In this document: positions 19,191 to 28,676 of the stretch, piece after piece
Layout of the letters: each line of letters opens with the position of its first letter
Numbering within the stretch: position 1 is the first letter of the stretch
From: Limisphaera sp.
Lineage (GTDB): Bacteria; Verrucomicrobiota; Verrucomicrobiia; Limisphaerales; Limisphaeraceae
DNA length: 64,000 bases
Direction of reading: 5' to 3'
NCBI GenBank assembly: GCA_025057755.1
Contig: JANWVC010000014.1
Coordinates: 62,001 to 126,000, forward strand
The notes under the pieces: generated by a model
Databases searched by the model: none
What the model saw: only the letters and a program-made list of their open reading frames with translations
What the model was told of the DNA's origin: nothing
Program-made: the position numbers and the translations under genes

Positions 19191-19361
19191 CGGTGTGTCC
19201 CCGGCGGGGCCAGGGGTCTTAATTGGATGTGGGCACATCTGCCACCTCGGGTTTCACCTGGTCAAATAAACCAGCATCGTGCTTGGACCAAAGCTGAGCA
19301 GACAGGGGAAAGCTGTGCCAACCGGACTTAGGCGCAGCAGCCAGGGCGGAATGGTCCGCTC

Positions 19362-21836
19362 TCACGGCAACCGCAGTCGGAACCATGCGGGTGTGGAAGT
19401 GATCGGCAAAGCGACCCGATGCAAGCCTGAAGAGGGTGGAGGCGCTCCAACCACTCTTTCCCAAAGGTCATTGGTGAGGTGGGTCCGGCGAATCAATTCC
19501 CATTCCGGAGAGGGCGCAGGCCAGCAAAGTTCCACCAATTGGGCCGATAAGAGCCGAATCTGCAGCGTCGGCGGTTGTAGTAGCCTGGCAAAGAACGCGT
19601 CGCCCGGACCGCCTGCAAAGGCTGGCTGTAACGCACCATGGGTCCAGAGATTTGTGGATAAGGTGCGGCCACCGATCCATAAGTGCCCGGCCGGGTCGAG
19701 CGCGAGAGCATAACCGAAATCACTGCCGGTACCACCGTATAGGAACGCGTATCGCAGGGCTTGTCCTGTCGAATCAATGGCTGCAAGCACGACATCTCGT
19801 GGGCCACCCAGAGAAGCTCTGCTTCCCGGAGGTGCATCCCAGACCGGGAAATTGGTGGAAGAAGTGAATCCGATTATATGGACGGTGCCGCCCGGGTCCA
19901 CGGCCACATCCCAAGCTTCGTCGCGATCCGTGCCGCCGAATGCTACGGAATAGACCCAGCCTGTGGCATTGTGTGCGGCAATCTTGGTCACAAAGAGGTC
20001 TGCGGAAGCTCGATTCGTCCAGACGGCTCCCACCAAATTGGTTGTGGTCACGGGGAAATCACCGGACTCGGTGGTGCCTGCCACGTAAGCGTGACCGTCT
20101 CGATCGATGGCAATGCGTGCAGCCGCATCCGTCAAGGAGCCACCGAGGTAACTGGCCATCTCGAGTGAGCTCAGGCTGGAGAATCGACAGATGAATGCAT
20201 CGGGCAACGTGTTCAGATTGGTTGCCAATCCACGTGGATCGTTGATTCTCGATTGGATCGGGTTTTTGGACCAGAAATTTGTGGACCGAGTTACACCGGT
20301 GACCCACAAGCGCCCCGATGGATCCAGCGCGGCGCCGCTGGCATAGTCAAGACCACTGCCACCCATGTATGTGCTGAACACCAGCGAGCGTCCGTCAGGT
20401 GAGAAGCGTGCTACGAACGCGTCTTGCCCCCCGGCTGCAGCAGTTTGCGTGGGGTGGGCCAATGGCAGATTGGTAGACTCGGTCAATCCTACAATGGCAA
20501 CTTGGCCAGTTTGATCCACAGCCAGTCCGATGCCCTGGTCGGTGCCGTCGCCGCCAAAGAAAGTGCTGTAAACCAGTTGATCGCCGCTGGAGGCCAGTTT
20601 AACCACAAAAGCGTCTAAGGGCGGTGCACCAAGGGCTGGATCCGGCCGACCCGCAAGGTTGGCTTGGAACGGCTGGACGGTTGGGAAATTGGATGAAGCG
20701 GTAAAGCCGGTCAAATACACCGCTCCTGTTGGATCGACCGCAACGGCCAATGCCCCGTCATGCGACCAGCCGCCCAAATAAGTGAAGTAAACCAATTGTG
20801 TGCCATCCGGAGTGACCTTGGCGACAAAGGCATCCCCGCCTACTGGCGTGCCGCCGGCATAATTCGTCTGGAATCCTGCTGTACGCCCAAACCATGTGGC
20901 CGAGGTGGTTTCCCCGACCAGGTAACCGGCGCCGTTGGCATCGGTTGCCACTGCCCAAATCACGTCCTGGCCGGCCCCGCCCAGATAACTGGCATGCCGA
21001 AAGACTGGGTCAATGATCAACGGTCGCTCCCGGTCGTACGATCCTAGTCGAAAGGCTATCGTGTGTTCCCCGCTCGGTGTGTAGGCACACGCGATCTCGA
21101 CCCAACCGGTTTCAGTCGTCTGAAAGGCGCGAGGTCGGTGCTGTCGCAGCTCACTGGCCCCGGCCTGTACCACCAGGTCGCCGTGGGCATCTATGTGCAC
21201 GCGGTCCGCTCCCTCCACGGCCAGGCGGATTTGTTCCGGGTGTGCGCCCGGGGCGACCATGAACACCACTTCGAGCATGCGTTCTGAAACGCGGTATTCC
21301 AAATCAATCCCGTGATACACGGCCTTGAACCGCACGGCGCCACTGAGCGGAACGTTTCGGATCCAGGTCTCGGGTGTTGGTCCCAACAAGTAATGGACCC
21401 GTCCGGGCAGCGGATCCACGGCGACGCTGCTCGCAGCGGCATTCGCGCCCAACCATCGAAATCGCAGCCAACGGCCCGCTTCAGTCTGAGAACCGGCCAT
21501 GAATTCTCCGGCCACCCGTCGCGACGGATGGACGGTCCCGGAGCCTTCTGCAGGTGCCAGCCACACGGCCACGCCATCAGGCGCCAGCAGTTGTACCATC
21601 CCGCGGCCGTGCACCACGAAGTGATACTGAGGAGCGGCCTGGCCTAAATTGCTTTCAAACCATGGCGGGAGTGCCAAACTGGTTTGGGCAGGCGCGGTCG
21701 ATGCAGCGGCGTAGACGCGGCCAGGGATGGGGATCGTACCCCAAGCCATTAATGCGCCCATCCATACGCCTCTCGCGATGCCGGAAGCGCCCCGAAGGAC
21801 ATCGCCCCAAAACGTGCGCAAGGCAGACCTTTTCAT
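19362..21836 (-). CDS. SBBP-repeat beta-propeller surface protein
   Basis: An 824-residue exported protein. The N-terminus has a basic start and hydrophobic stretch (RGVWMGALMAWG) with a likely cleavage near VYAAASTA. Residues about 58-270 match the domain that commonly precedes SBBP repeats (FESNLGQAAPQYHFVVHG). From about 280 to 760 there are six to seven SBBP beta-propeller blades, with repeated signatures such as DAFVAKVTPDGTQLVYFTYL, DAFVVKLASSGDQLVYSTFF and DAFVARFSPDGRSLVFSTYM. The C-terminal 60 residues look like a small beta domain. Function is unknown; these proteins are presumed secreted or surface-bound. The gene begins 20 bases after bamA on the same strand. Confidence 0.85.
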   Translation of the reverse strand: MKRSALRTFWGDVLRGASGIARGVWMGALMAWGTIPIPGRVYAAASTAPAQTSLALPPWFESNLGQAAPQYHFVVHGRGMVQLLAPDGVAVWLAPAEGSGTVHPSRRVAGEFMAGSQTEAGRWLRFRWLGANAAASSVAVDPLPGRVHYLLGPTPETWIRNVPLSGAVRFKAVYHGIDLEYRVSERMLEVVFMVAPGAHPEQIRLAVEGADRVHIDAHGDLVVQAGASELRQHRPRAFQTTETGWVEIACAYTPSGEHTIAFRLGSYDRERPLIIDPVFRHASYLGGAGQDVIWAVATDANGAGYLVGETTSATWFGRTAGFQTNYAGGTPVGGDAFVAKVTPDGTQLVYFTYLGGWSHDGALAVAVDPTGAVYLTGFTASSNFPTVQPFQANLAGRPDPALGAPPLDAFVVKLASSGDQLVYSTFFGGDGTDQGIGLAVDQTGQVAIVGLTESTNLPLAHPTQTAAAGGQDAFVARFSPDGRSLVFSTYMGGSGLDYASGAALDPSGRLWVTGVTRSTNFWSKNPIQSRINDPRGLATNLNTLPDAFICRFSSLSSLEMASYLGGSLTDAAARIAIDRDGHAYVAGTTESGDFPVTTTNLVGAVWTNRASADLFVTKIAAHNATGWVYSVAFGGTDRDEAWDVAVDPGGTVHIIGFTSSTNFPVWDAPPGSRASLGGPRDVVLAAIDSTGQALRYAFLYGGTGSDFGYALALDPAGHLWIGGRTLSTNLWTHGALQPAFAGGPGDAFFARLLQPPTLQIRLLSAQLVELCWPAPSPEWELIRRTHLTNDLWERVVGAPPPSSGLHRVALPITSTPAWFRLRLP

Positions 21837-21856
21837 GAAATCGGCCTTCCAAGAGG

Positions 21857-24388
21857 TTAAAACTCGCGGGTGTACCCGACCCCGAATTGGAACCGGCCGC
21901 GTCCTCGGCTGTATCGTTCGTCGTAATGAATGGGGATGCCGTAATCGAGCCGCAGCGGACCGATCGGCAGGTCCAATCGGATGCCAAAACCCCAGTTGTC
22001 GCTCCGGTTCGCGAAATCGAATTGAAAGGCATCCGACATGACGTTGCCCACATCGTAGAACACCGCAAAGCGCAACCGCTGAATGACCGGTAGGCTGTAC
22101 TCGACGGAGCCAAGCCAGTAAGTGTTGCCGCCCACCGGCTCTGTGAACCCCGGTTCACGCGGAGAGACCTCACGGTATTTGAATCCTCGCAAGGAATAGA
22201 GACCGCCCAGATAAAATCGGTCGTAGAACGGTACCACGGCGGTGTCGCCCCAAGCATCGGCTACGCCCACACGGCCGATCACCTCGATGATGTGGCCTTC
22301 AAAAAGCCCCGGGAAATACCAAGCGGTACGTAATTCAGTGCGCCAGTATTCCTTCTCGCCGGGCCACGGACCAGCCACCTCGCCATATAATTCGATACGC
22401 TGACCGCGACTCGGTAACAGGGCGCTGTTGCGAGTGTCCCAAGCAAGAGACAGACCCAGCCGCGAGACAAGGGAATTGCCTTCTTCGGCAAATAGAGCCG
22501 AAGGTGCATTGGCTGGTTCCACCCGAATGATCTCGCCGCGGCCCGGCAAAGATTCCCGTATCCATCGGGTGGGGTGTAAGCCGGGATCGAGGTCGATCCC
22601 GACATTTTCCAGGGTGTAATTGACGCCTCCGATGACAAAGTCGCTCCAGAGGGTGCGTCGCAAGCCAATGCTCGCCCCCGTGCGTCGCTCGTCATATAAA
22701 CCGCCGAAGCTTTGGTAGGCCAGATCCCGGTGGTACAAGTCCACGCTCAAACTGAGCTTTCGATCGAACAGCCAGGGCTCAACAAAGCTGAGAATGTAGT
22801 CTTGACGTTCGGTTCCCACCTGAAGACGCAGGCGAAATTTCTGACCGCCACCGGAGAACGTGGGCGGGTGAAACAGGTCAAAATTCCCCTGGCTAAACTC
22901 GACGAATCCTACCAAGGCGTCCACGGAACTGAACCCGGCACCCAGACTGATGTTGCCCGTGTTTTTTTCTTCCACTGCCACCAATAGGTTGCGTCGAGTG
23001 GGGATGTCCGTTGGCTCGGGTTTGAGTTCGACTTTCTCAAAGTATTGCAGCCCCTTGAGTCGGGCCTCGCTGATTTTGACCCCGACCATATCAAAGACTT
23101 CGCCGGGTGCCACGGCCAATTCCCGTCGAATAACCCGGTCTTTGGTCTTGGTATTCCCGCGGATGTCGATTTTTTCAATATAAACTTTTTGGCCCTCGTT
23201 GATGAGGTACTCAAGGTCCATGGTGTTGCTTTCCGTGTTCGGGATGCGCCGTGTGCGCAGGTTGGGGGAATTGGCGTTGACGTCGATGTAGCCTTGAGCT
23301 CCGTAAAAATTCTCGATCGCCACCAGGTTGTTGGACAGACCTGCCGGCGTGAATGTGTCGCCCGGCTTCATGCGGAAGGCGCGGTGAAAAGCCTGGGCTT
23401 GGTGCCACGCTTGGCGATCTTCAGTTCCCGGAGGGGGTTTGCGCTCCGGTTTGAATTCCGGCGAGACGGCGTTGGTGGGCAACAGAGTGGTTCCGATGAA
23501 CCGAACGCTGCCAACCTTGTAGGGTTGGCCCTCGAAGATTTCGAAGCGCACGATCATGCGGTTGGGGGAAGGGTACTCAAGCTTCACGTCCCTGATCTCG
23601 AAATCGATGTAGCCATGTTGCCGATAGAAATCGGCCAAACGTTCGCGATCTTCTTCCAGCTCCTCGTCTTTGAAATAGCCGCTGCCGGTCAACCAGGAGA
23701 ACATCCAGTGGCGACGGGTTTTGATCACTTGGGCAAGACCTTTGTGATGGGGACGAAACAATCGGCCTAGCAAGCCGACACGTGGAGGGAATGCTTGAGC
23801 CCCTACGAATTCGACCCGCTCAATTTTGATTTTGGGGCTTTCCTGGATTTCAAATGTGACAGAAGCCCGGCCGGCAGCTTCGTCGATGTGGATCACGTAC
23901 TTGACGCGCGTGTTGGGATAACCTTTGGACTGATACAACTTCTGGATCTCTTGACTGTCGGTGAAAAGTTTGCGTTCCACAAGGGGTTGGCCGACCTGGG
24001 AACTGATGCGCTTGCGCAGACGTGCGTCGGTAAACTTGGTGTTGCCCACAAATTTGATATCCGTCAGGCGGGGATTGCCCTGCACCAGGTAGGTCAATAC
24101 GATGCCCTCGTCGGTGCGATCCGCCGTGACCCGAATGTTGTAGAACTGTCCGGTGGCATAAAGGCTTCGAATGTCTTCGTCAACCGCGGCTGATCGGTAG
24201 GGATCGCCGGGCTTCACACGGATGTGTGCACGCAGCAGGGCGTCGCTGACCGTTGGCGGACCGATGTGGCGTACCTCCACCCGTGCGATGGGGATCTCCT
24301 CACGCGCCGGTGGCGTCCATTGCGCACGGATGCTCCAGCACGCGGCGGGGAGCCCAAGAACAAGGAGCAACCGAGTCAACCAATGCAT
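21857..24388 (-). CDS. bamA: Outer membrane protein assembly factor BamA
   Basis: BamA folds and inserts beta-barrel proteins into the outer membrane, so the host has a Gram-negative envelope. The 843-residue product has a signal peptide (LLLVLGLPAACWSIRA). Five POTRA domains follow: IPIARVEVRHIG, PRLTDIKFVGNTKF, PKIKIERVEFVGAQAF (with a short insertion), PYKVGSVRFIGTTLL and KVYIEKIDIRGNTKTKDRVI. The 16-strand barrel includes FYLGGLYSLRGFKYREVSP, the conserved loop-6 region with the (V/I)RG-type RGF. It ends in Phe, as expected for a BAM-recognised last strand. The start lies 3 bases after the dnaB stop, so the two are probably translated from one mRNA. Confidence 0.95.
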   Translation of the reverse strand: MHWLTRLLLVLGLPAACWSIRAQWTPPAREEIPIARVEVRHIGPPTVSDALLRAHIRVKPGDPYRSAAVDEDIRSLYATGQFYNIRVTADRTDEGIVLTYLVQGNPRLTDIKFVGNTKFTDARLRKRISSQVGQPLVERKLFTDSQEIQKLYQSKGYPNTRVKYVIHIDEAAGRASVTFEIQESPKIKIERVEFVGAQAFPPRVGLLGRLFRPHHKGLAQVIKTRRHWMFSWLTGSGYFKDEELEEDRERLADFYRQHGYIDFEIRDVKLEYPSPNRMIVRFEIFEGQPYKVGSVRFIGTTLLPTNAVSPEFKPERKPPPGTEDRQAWHQAQAFHRAFRMKPGDTFTPAGLSNNLVAIENFYGAQGYIDVNANSPNLRTRRIPNTESNTMDLEYLINEGQKVYIEKIDIRGNTKTKDRVIRRELAVAPGEVFDMVGVKISEARLKGLQYFEKVELKPEPTDIPTRRNLLVAVEEKNTGNISLGAGFSSVDALVGFVEFSQGNFDLFHPPTFSGGGQKFRLRLQVGTERQDYILSFVEPWLFDRKLSLSVDLYHRDLAYQSFGGLYDERRTGASIGLRRTLWSDFVIGGVNYTLENVGIDLDPGLHPTRWIRESLPGRGEIIRVEPANAPSALFAEEGNSLVSRLGLSLAWDTRNSALLPSRGQRIELYGEVAGPWPGEKEYWRTELRTAWYFPGLFEGHIIEVIGRVGVADAWGDTAVVPFYDRFYLGGLYSLRGFKYREVSPREPGFTEPVGGNTYWLGSVEYSLPVIQRLRFAVFYDVGNVMSDAFQFDFANRSDNWGFGIRLDLPIGPLRLDYGIPIHYDERYSRGRGRFQFGVGYTREF

Positions 24389-24391
24389 GGG

Positions 24392-25879
24392 TCAGGGAAG
24401 GGATGGTAAATCTTCGGCCTCCACCTTGGCTACGCTCTCGAACCGGGTGTAGGGCCGCAAAAACACCAGATCGATTTCCCCGGTGGGACCGTTGCGTTGT
24501 TTGGCGATGTAAAGCTTGACGGGGATGGATTCCTGATCGAAATCGCGCGCCGGATCCTCATCGTCACGACCCTTGACATCGCGATAAAGCAAACCCACCA
24601 CATCGGCATCCTGTTCAATCGCGCCGGATTCACGCAAATCCGACAGCCGCGGTGCCTCGCCGGCCCCGCGCTTTTCGACGTCCCGGTTCAATTGGCTCAG
24701 GACAATGACCGGGACGTTTAATTCCTTGGCCAGCGCTTTGATGCCGTTCGAAATATCGGCGATTTCCTGCTGACGATTTTCCGCCCGGCGCGAGGTGGAA
24801 TGCAGAAGTTGGAGGTAATCAATAACAAAAAGGCGGATGCCGTGTTGCTGGGCCATGCGACGCGCCTTGGCCCGCAATTGCAAGATGGACAAGCCGGAGG
24901 TGTCGTCGATGAACAGAGGCGCCCCGGCCAACTTGCCTGCAGCGGTGGTCAGTTTGGGAAAATCGCGTTCGGCCAAAAACCCTTCGCGTAAGTTCCGGAG
25001 ATTGACGCGCGCACGCGAACACAACAGGCGCATCACCAGGGATTCAGCGGTCATTTCCAAGCTGAAGACCGCCACTGGCAGACGGTGGTCAATGGCCACA
25101 TGTTCGGCGATGTTCATGGCCAGCGACGTTTTGCCCACACTCGGCCGAGCAGCAATTACGATCATTTCACCTCCGTGCAGCCCGGTGGTGAGTCGGTCGA
25201 GGTCCGGGAATCCGGTGGGCAGCCCGCTGAGCATGCCCTTCTGCGTGTAGAGCTTTTCGATTTTACCGATGGCGTCCCGAACCAGCTCGCGGATCGGGAC
25301 CGTGCCGCCTTCGACACGTTCCTCACTGATCCGCAGGATGTCGCGCTCGACTTCGTCGAGGAGTTCCTCTACATTCCCTTCGTATTCAAACACCCGGTTG
25401 ACCACGTTGCTGCACGCCTGAATGAGGCGGCGCAAGAGATACTTTTCGTAAACGATGTTGGCGTAATAGGCCAGGTTGGCCGCAGAAGGAGCTGCATCTG
25501 GCAGGGAGGCCACGTAGGTGATGCCGCCAGCCATGTCCAAGCGGTTGACGGGAGTCATCTGGCGGTTGTCCTGCCACGGAGGCGCGTCCTTTAACCGCTG
25601 CTGCAGCGTGATCAGGTCAATCGGCTCGCGACGCTCGAACATTTCCATGAGCGTCCGGTAAATGACCTGGTGCCTTGGGTCGTAAAAAACCTCGGGCTGA
25701 GCCTTAAGCAATTCGAGGCTTTCCCCCATGCACGGGTTGGGCGATAACAAAATGCACCCCAGGAGCCCGCGCTCCGCCTCTAGCGAGTGGGGTGGAAGCC
25801 GATCGGGCGGGGCAGATGCACCCGTGCGCCGGCGTCGCGGCCGTGTCAAATCCACTCCGACTGTTCCTGAGTCACTCAT
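24392..25879 (-). CDS. dnaB: Replicative DNA helicase DnaB
   Basis: DnaB is the hexameric helicase that unwinds DNA at the replication fork and binds primase. The 495-residue product has the N-terminal domain (HSLEAERGLLGCILL) and the RecA-like domain with Walker A RPSVGKTSLA. VFSLEMTAESLVMRLL, FVIDYLQLL (Walker B) and the H4-type region VLSQLNRDVEKRG follow, and the end has YIAKQRNGPTG. I start at the ATG at 25879 (MSDSGTVGV); 21 further codons upstream are open but look non-conserved. About 30 Arg/Pro-rich residues precede the conserved core. No intein is present. bamA follows after 3 bases. Confidence 0.96.
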   Translation of the reverse strand: MSDSGTVGVDLTRPRRRRTGASAPPDRLPPHSLEAERGLLGCILLSPNPCMGESLELLKAQPEVFYDPRHQVIYRTLMEMFERREPIDLITLQQRLKDAPPWQDNRQMTPVNRLDMAGGITYVASLPDAAPSAANLAYYANIVYEKYLLRRLIQACSNVVNRVFEYEGNVEELLDEVERDILRISEERVEGGTVPIRELVRDAIGKIEKLYTQKGMLSGLPTGFPDLDRLTTGLHGGEMIVIAARPSVGKTSLAMNIAEHVAIDHRLPVAVFSLEMTAESLVMRLLCSRARVNLRNLREGFLAERDFPKLTTAAGKLAGAPLFIDDTSGLSILQLRAKARRMAQQHGIRLFVIDYLQLLHSTSRRAENRQQEIADISNGIKALAKELNVPVIVLSQLNRDVEKRGAGEAPRLSDLRESGAIEQDADVVGLLYRDVKGRDDEDPARDFDQESIPVKLYIAKQRNGPTGEIDLVFLRPYTRFESVAKVEAEDLPSLP

Positions 25880-26382
25880 CCAGATTCGCGTGGGGCAACG
25901 TCCGGGCCTCCAGGCCGAAGCGCTCGCCGGCTGGTTATTCAACCCCAGCCGTCTGCGGCCGACAAGGAGAGATTGCAGGAGCGGATGCCGGCCCCGCTAC
26001 GAGCGACATTTCGGAGTACTGGTGCCTTTCTACTCCATTCCACTCCATGTTGGCACAGGTGCTCTCGGAAAAACCGATGCCTTGATCATGGACGAGGTTG
26101 CATGATCTGCCTCGCCATTTCTGGCATTGAGCAACATTGGGCTTGTGGACGGAATGATGCAACGGTGCTATCAACCCGAGCGCGGAGTGCCGGAAACTCC
26201 CGACTGGTAGCTGGCCTTCGCTGGGAATTCTCCTTTTATGTTCGCGATGGATGTGGCGGCCTCGGGGCGCGATGGAACAATAAGGTCGGTCTATACCTGC
26301 GAGCGGTCGTGATGGATGCTTCGCCAGCCCCATGCGGGCCGCGGAGCTTGTTTTTTGGGCCGGGTCGTCCTAGGTTGAGACC
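25880..26382. other. Divergent intergenic region
   Basis: A 503-base gap between dnaB (-) and the nuclease-domain gene (+). It must hold promoters in both directions, but I cannot point to convincing boxes. Open frames on either strand here have no motif or family likeness and I treat them as chance. Confidence 0.5.
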
Positions 26383-26832
26383 ATGAAGCACGGGGTCGTG
26401 CCAGTGCAGATCCGCGGGCTTTGGCCCAATCAAAGCGGTTGTGCCCTCTTCATTGGAAACGAGGACAAGGTCTTTATCATCAATGTGGACCCTTGGATGG
26501 GCAAAACGATCAGTGACTTCATTCATCATCGGGTTCCAGAACGGCCCCTCACCCATCATTTGATGCTGAACATCTTCAAAGGGTTTGGCATTCAAGTGGA
26601 GCGGATTGTCATCACGGAGCTAAAGAATCAGACCTTCTTTGCGCGCTTAATTTTGCAGCAAGAGAATGAACTGGGTCGCAAGTTGGTGGAAGTGGATGCG
26701 CGGCCCAGTGATTGTCTGGCCTTGGCTGTGGCTGTGAAAGCCCCTATGTATGTCACCCAGACGTTGTTCGATCAGATGGAGGACATGAGCGAGCATCTCC
26801 AGCGGATCAACGAGCAGGATGAGCTGGAGTAG
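26383..26832 (+). CDS. Bifunctional nuclease (BFN/DUF151) domain protein
   Basis: A 149-residue cytoplasmic protein of the BFN family, known for RNase and DNase activity in some members. The family signature is clear: CALFIGNEDKVFIINVDPWM, then ERPLTHHLMLNIFKGFG and the end of the core, EVDARPSDCLALAVAVKAP. This Asp-Ala-Arg-Pro-Ser-Asp motif is diagnostic. A short acidic tail follows (MEDMSEHLQ to the end). It lies 32 bases upstream of the delta-subunit gene, so the two may be co-transcribed. The cellular role in bacteria is poorly defined. Confidence 0.88.
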   Translation: MKHGVVPVQIRGLWPNQSGCALFIGNEDKVFIINVDPWMGKTISDFIHHRVPERPLTHHLMLNIFKGFGIQVERIVITELKNQTFFARLILQQENELGRKLVEVDARPSDCLALAVAVKAPMYVTQTLFDQMEDMSEHLQRINEQDELE

Positions 26833-26864
26833 AGCATCCCGTTTGTCGGTACATCCCCTGTTGC

Positions 26865-28010
26865 ATGCATGCAGCGGTTGCCCCGGACGTCCCTGCGGTG
26901 ATGGTCTGTGGGGACGATGAACTCACCGTGAAAGAACGCGCGGCCCGGATTTTTGCCGCCTGGCAGGGAGGGCAGTCGTTGGGAGATGAGATTCTCGACG
27001 GCGCAGCGGGCTCGGTGACTGAAGTGTTGACCGTGCTGGATCGGGCGCGAGAGGCGTTGAATACCTTGCCGTTGCCCGGTTCGACCAAGGTGGTCTGGCT
27101 GCGGAACTGCACGTTCCTGGGCTCGGATCGACTCGGGGAGGCAGCTGCAGTGACGGACGCGCTGCAGGCTTGGGCCCGGGAATTGCAGCGATTGGATTGG
27201 CGCGGCGTGCGATTGCTCATCAGCGCCGGGCGGGTGGATCGTCGGCGGACATTTGTCAAGGTGTTGGAGCAAATTGGCCGAGTGGAGATATATGCTGCCT
27301 GGTCTGCTGAGGATCGCGATTGGGCGGAACGTGCCGCCGCGTGGGCGTATCAGCGGCTGCGGGAGGCCGGCTTCGAGATTGACGAGGAGGCGCTGGTACG
27401 GCTGGTGAATCAGGTGGGGCCTTCCCCCCAATTGTTGCACCGTGAGCTGGACAAGCTTTGTTTATACGTGCTTCCTCGGGTTCGCATTGGCTCTGCAGAT
27501 GTGGCAGCTGTTGCTGTGCGTCATCGTACGGCCCAGGCTTTTGCGTTGGCAGATGCGGTTGGGGACCGAGACTTGCCTCGGGCTCTGCAGTGTCTGGAGG
27601 ACGAACTTGGGTCAAGTGGTGGTGAGGGTGACCGCAGCGGACTCGGGATTTTGTACGGGCTTGCCTTCAAAATTCGCGTCTTGTTGTGGGCCAAAGAGTT
27701 GGTGGAGCAGGGGTGGATGCATCCAGAGGCAGATTACTCCACCTTTAAGGCCCGGCTCCTCAGAATCCCTCAGGAACATTTGGCAACGGATCGGCGCTTG
27801 ACCCCGCTGGGAGTTCATCCGTTTGTGTTGCACAAGGCGATGCGTGCGGCTCGGAATTACTCAAGAACTGAGTTGGTCCGTGCGATGAAACAGTTGCTGG
27901 AATGCAATCAGGCGATGGTGAGTAGCCGACTTGCCCCAGCGCTGCTGTTGCAAAGGTTGCTGGTGGGAATTATCGGCGGATCGGGTGGGGTCCGAACCCC
28001 CTCGCCGTAA
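26865..28010 (+). CDS. holA: DNA polymerase III delta subunit
   Basis: The delta subunit opens the beta sliding clamp within the clamp loader. The 381-residue protein has the weakly conserved HolA layout: an N-terminal AAA-like part (VMVCGDDELTVKERAARI, then LPLPGSTKVVWLRNC and RGVRLLISAGRVDRRRTFVK), a middle helical part (FEIDEEALVRLVNQVGPSP followed by LLHRELDKL), and a C-terminal collar (TAQAFALADAVGDRDLPRAL). Delta lacks a functional P-loop, and none is seen here. The LHRELDKL stretch is the best family marker. The start ATG at 26865 follows the nuclease-domain gene by 32 bases, and the STAS gene follows closely. Confidence 0.85.
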   Translation: MHAAVAPDVPAVMVCGDDELTVKERAARIFAAWQGGQSLGDEILDGAAGSVTEVLTVLDRAREALNTLPLPGSTKVVWLRNCTFLGSDRLGEAAAVTDALQAWARELQRLDWRGVRLLISAGRVDRRRTFVKVLEQIGRVEIYAAWSAEDRDWAERAAAWAYQRLREAGFEIDEEALVRLVNQVGPSPQLLHRELDKLCLYVLPRVRIGSADVAAVAVRHRTAQAFALADAVGDRDLPRALQCLEDELGSSGGEGDRSGLGILYGLAFKIRVLLWAKELVEQGWMHPEADYSTFKARLLRIPQEHLATDRRLTPLGVHPFVLHKAMRAARNYSRTELVRAMKQLLECNQAMVSSRLAPALLLQRLLVGIIGGSGGVRTPSP

Positions 28011-28021
28011 AGTTCGGGCGC

Positions 28022-28573
28022 ATGAGTTTACCAAAGGCCAAAGTGCTGGTTATGGTGACCGACCGCGATGTGTGGTTGCGGGTAAGCGGTCATGCCAAGT
28101 TCACGGCGGCTCCGGACTTCAAGTCGCTGGTTCAGGGACTGCTGCAAAAGGGTTATCGGCGGTTCCATGTGGATTTGAGCGAGTGCATCCTGATGGACAG
28201 CACTTTCCTGGGCTTGCTGTGTCGGTTGGGGGTGCAAATGTTGCAAAGCGGCGATTCGGAAGCCTGTGTACGGGTGCTTAATCCAAGCCCGCGGGTGGTG
28301 GAACTAATCGAAGGCATGGGCGTGCGGGATTACCTGCAGGTGGTGCAGGATGCGAAGCTCGCACCAGGGCGTCTCCAAGGCACCGAGACGGTACTGGGGG
28401 CCGCCCCGACTGATCGGGAGGTGCTGGCGCGAACCAGCTTGGAGGCTCATGAGACACTGATGAGCCTCAGCCCGGAAAACCTGGCTCGCTTCAAGGATGT
28501 GGCCCGGTTTCTGGCGGAAGATTTGCAGCGACTCGCCAACGCGCGAAACCCATCGTCCGGATCCAACGGTTGA
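28022..28573 (+). CDS. STAS-domain protein (anti-sigma factor antagonist type)
   Basis: A 183-residue soluble protein. Residues about 1-105 form a STAS domain: VWLRVSGHAKFTAAPDF, then the core strand and helix HVDLSECILMDSTFLGLL, where the Ser in MDSTFLG is at the position phosphorylated in SpoIIAA/RsbV. ARVLNPSPRVVE-like text follows (here VRVLNPSPRVVELIEGMG). The C-terminal 75 residues are helical with ETLMSLSPENLARFKDVARF, and their role is unknown. Such proteins usually act in partner-switching control of a sigma factor or signalling kinase. No anti-sigma kinase gene is next to it, so its partner is unknown. Confidence 0.8.
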   Translation: MSLPKAKVLVMVTDRDVWLRVSGHAKFTAAPDFKSLVQGLLQKGYRRFHVDLSECILMDSTFLGLLCRLGVQMLQSGDSEACVRVLNPSPRVVELIEGMGVRDYLQVVQDAKLAPGRLQGTETVLGAAPTDREVLARTSLEAHETLMSLSPENLARFKDVARFLAEDLQRLANARNPSSGSNG

Positions 28574-28676
28574 AGTTCGCCTCGCCCAGAATGTTCCCAC
28601 CCCGGTTACCCCGGAAAACGGCCGAGGTTCTGGCCGAAAGTCAGCTATCGGACATTTGAGTCTGGTCTTGTTTTGC

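Noticed and set aside
28619-28636. A short hairpin (CGGCC / GGCCG) between the convergent STAS and rhaA genes
   Set aside because: Five pairs with an eight-base loop and no T run; too weak to call a terminator.
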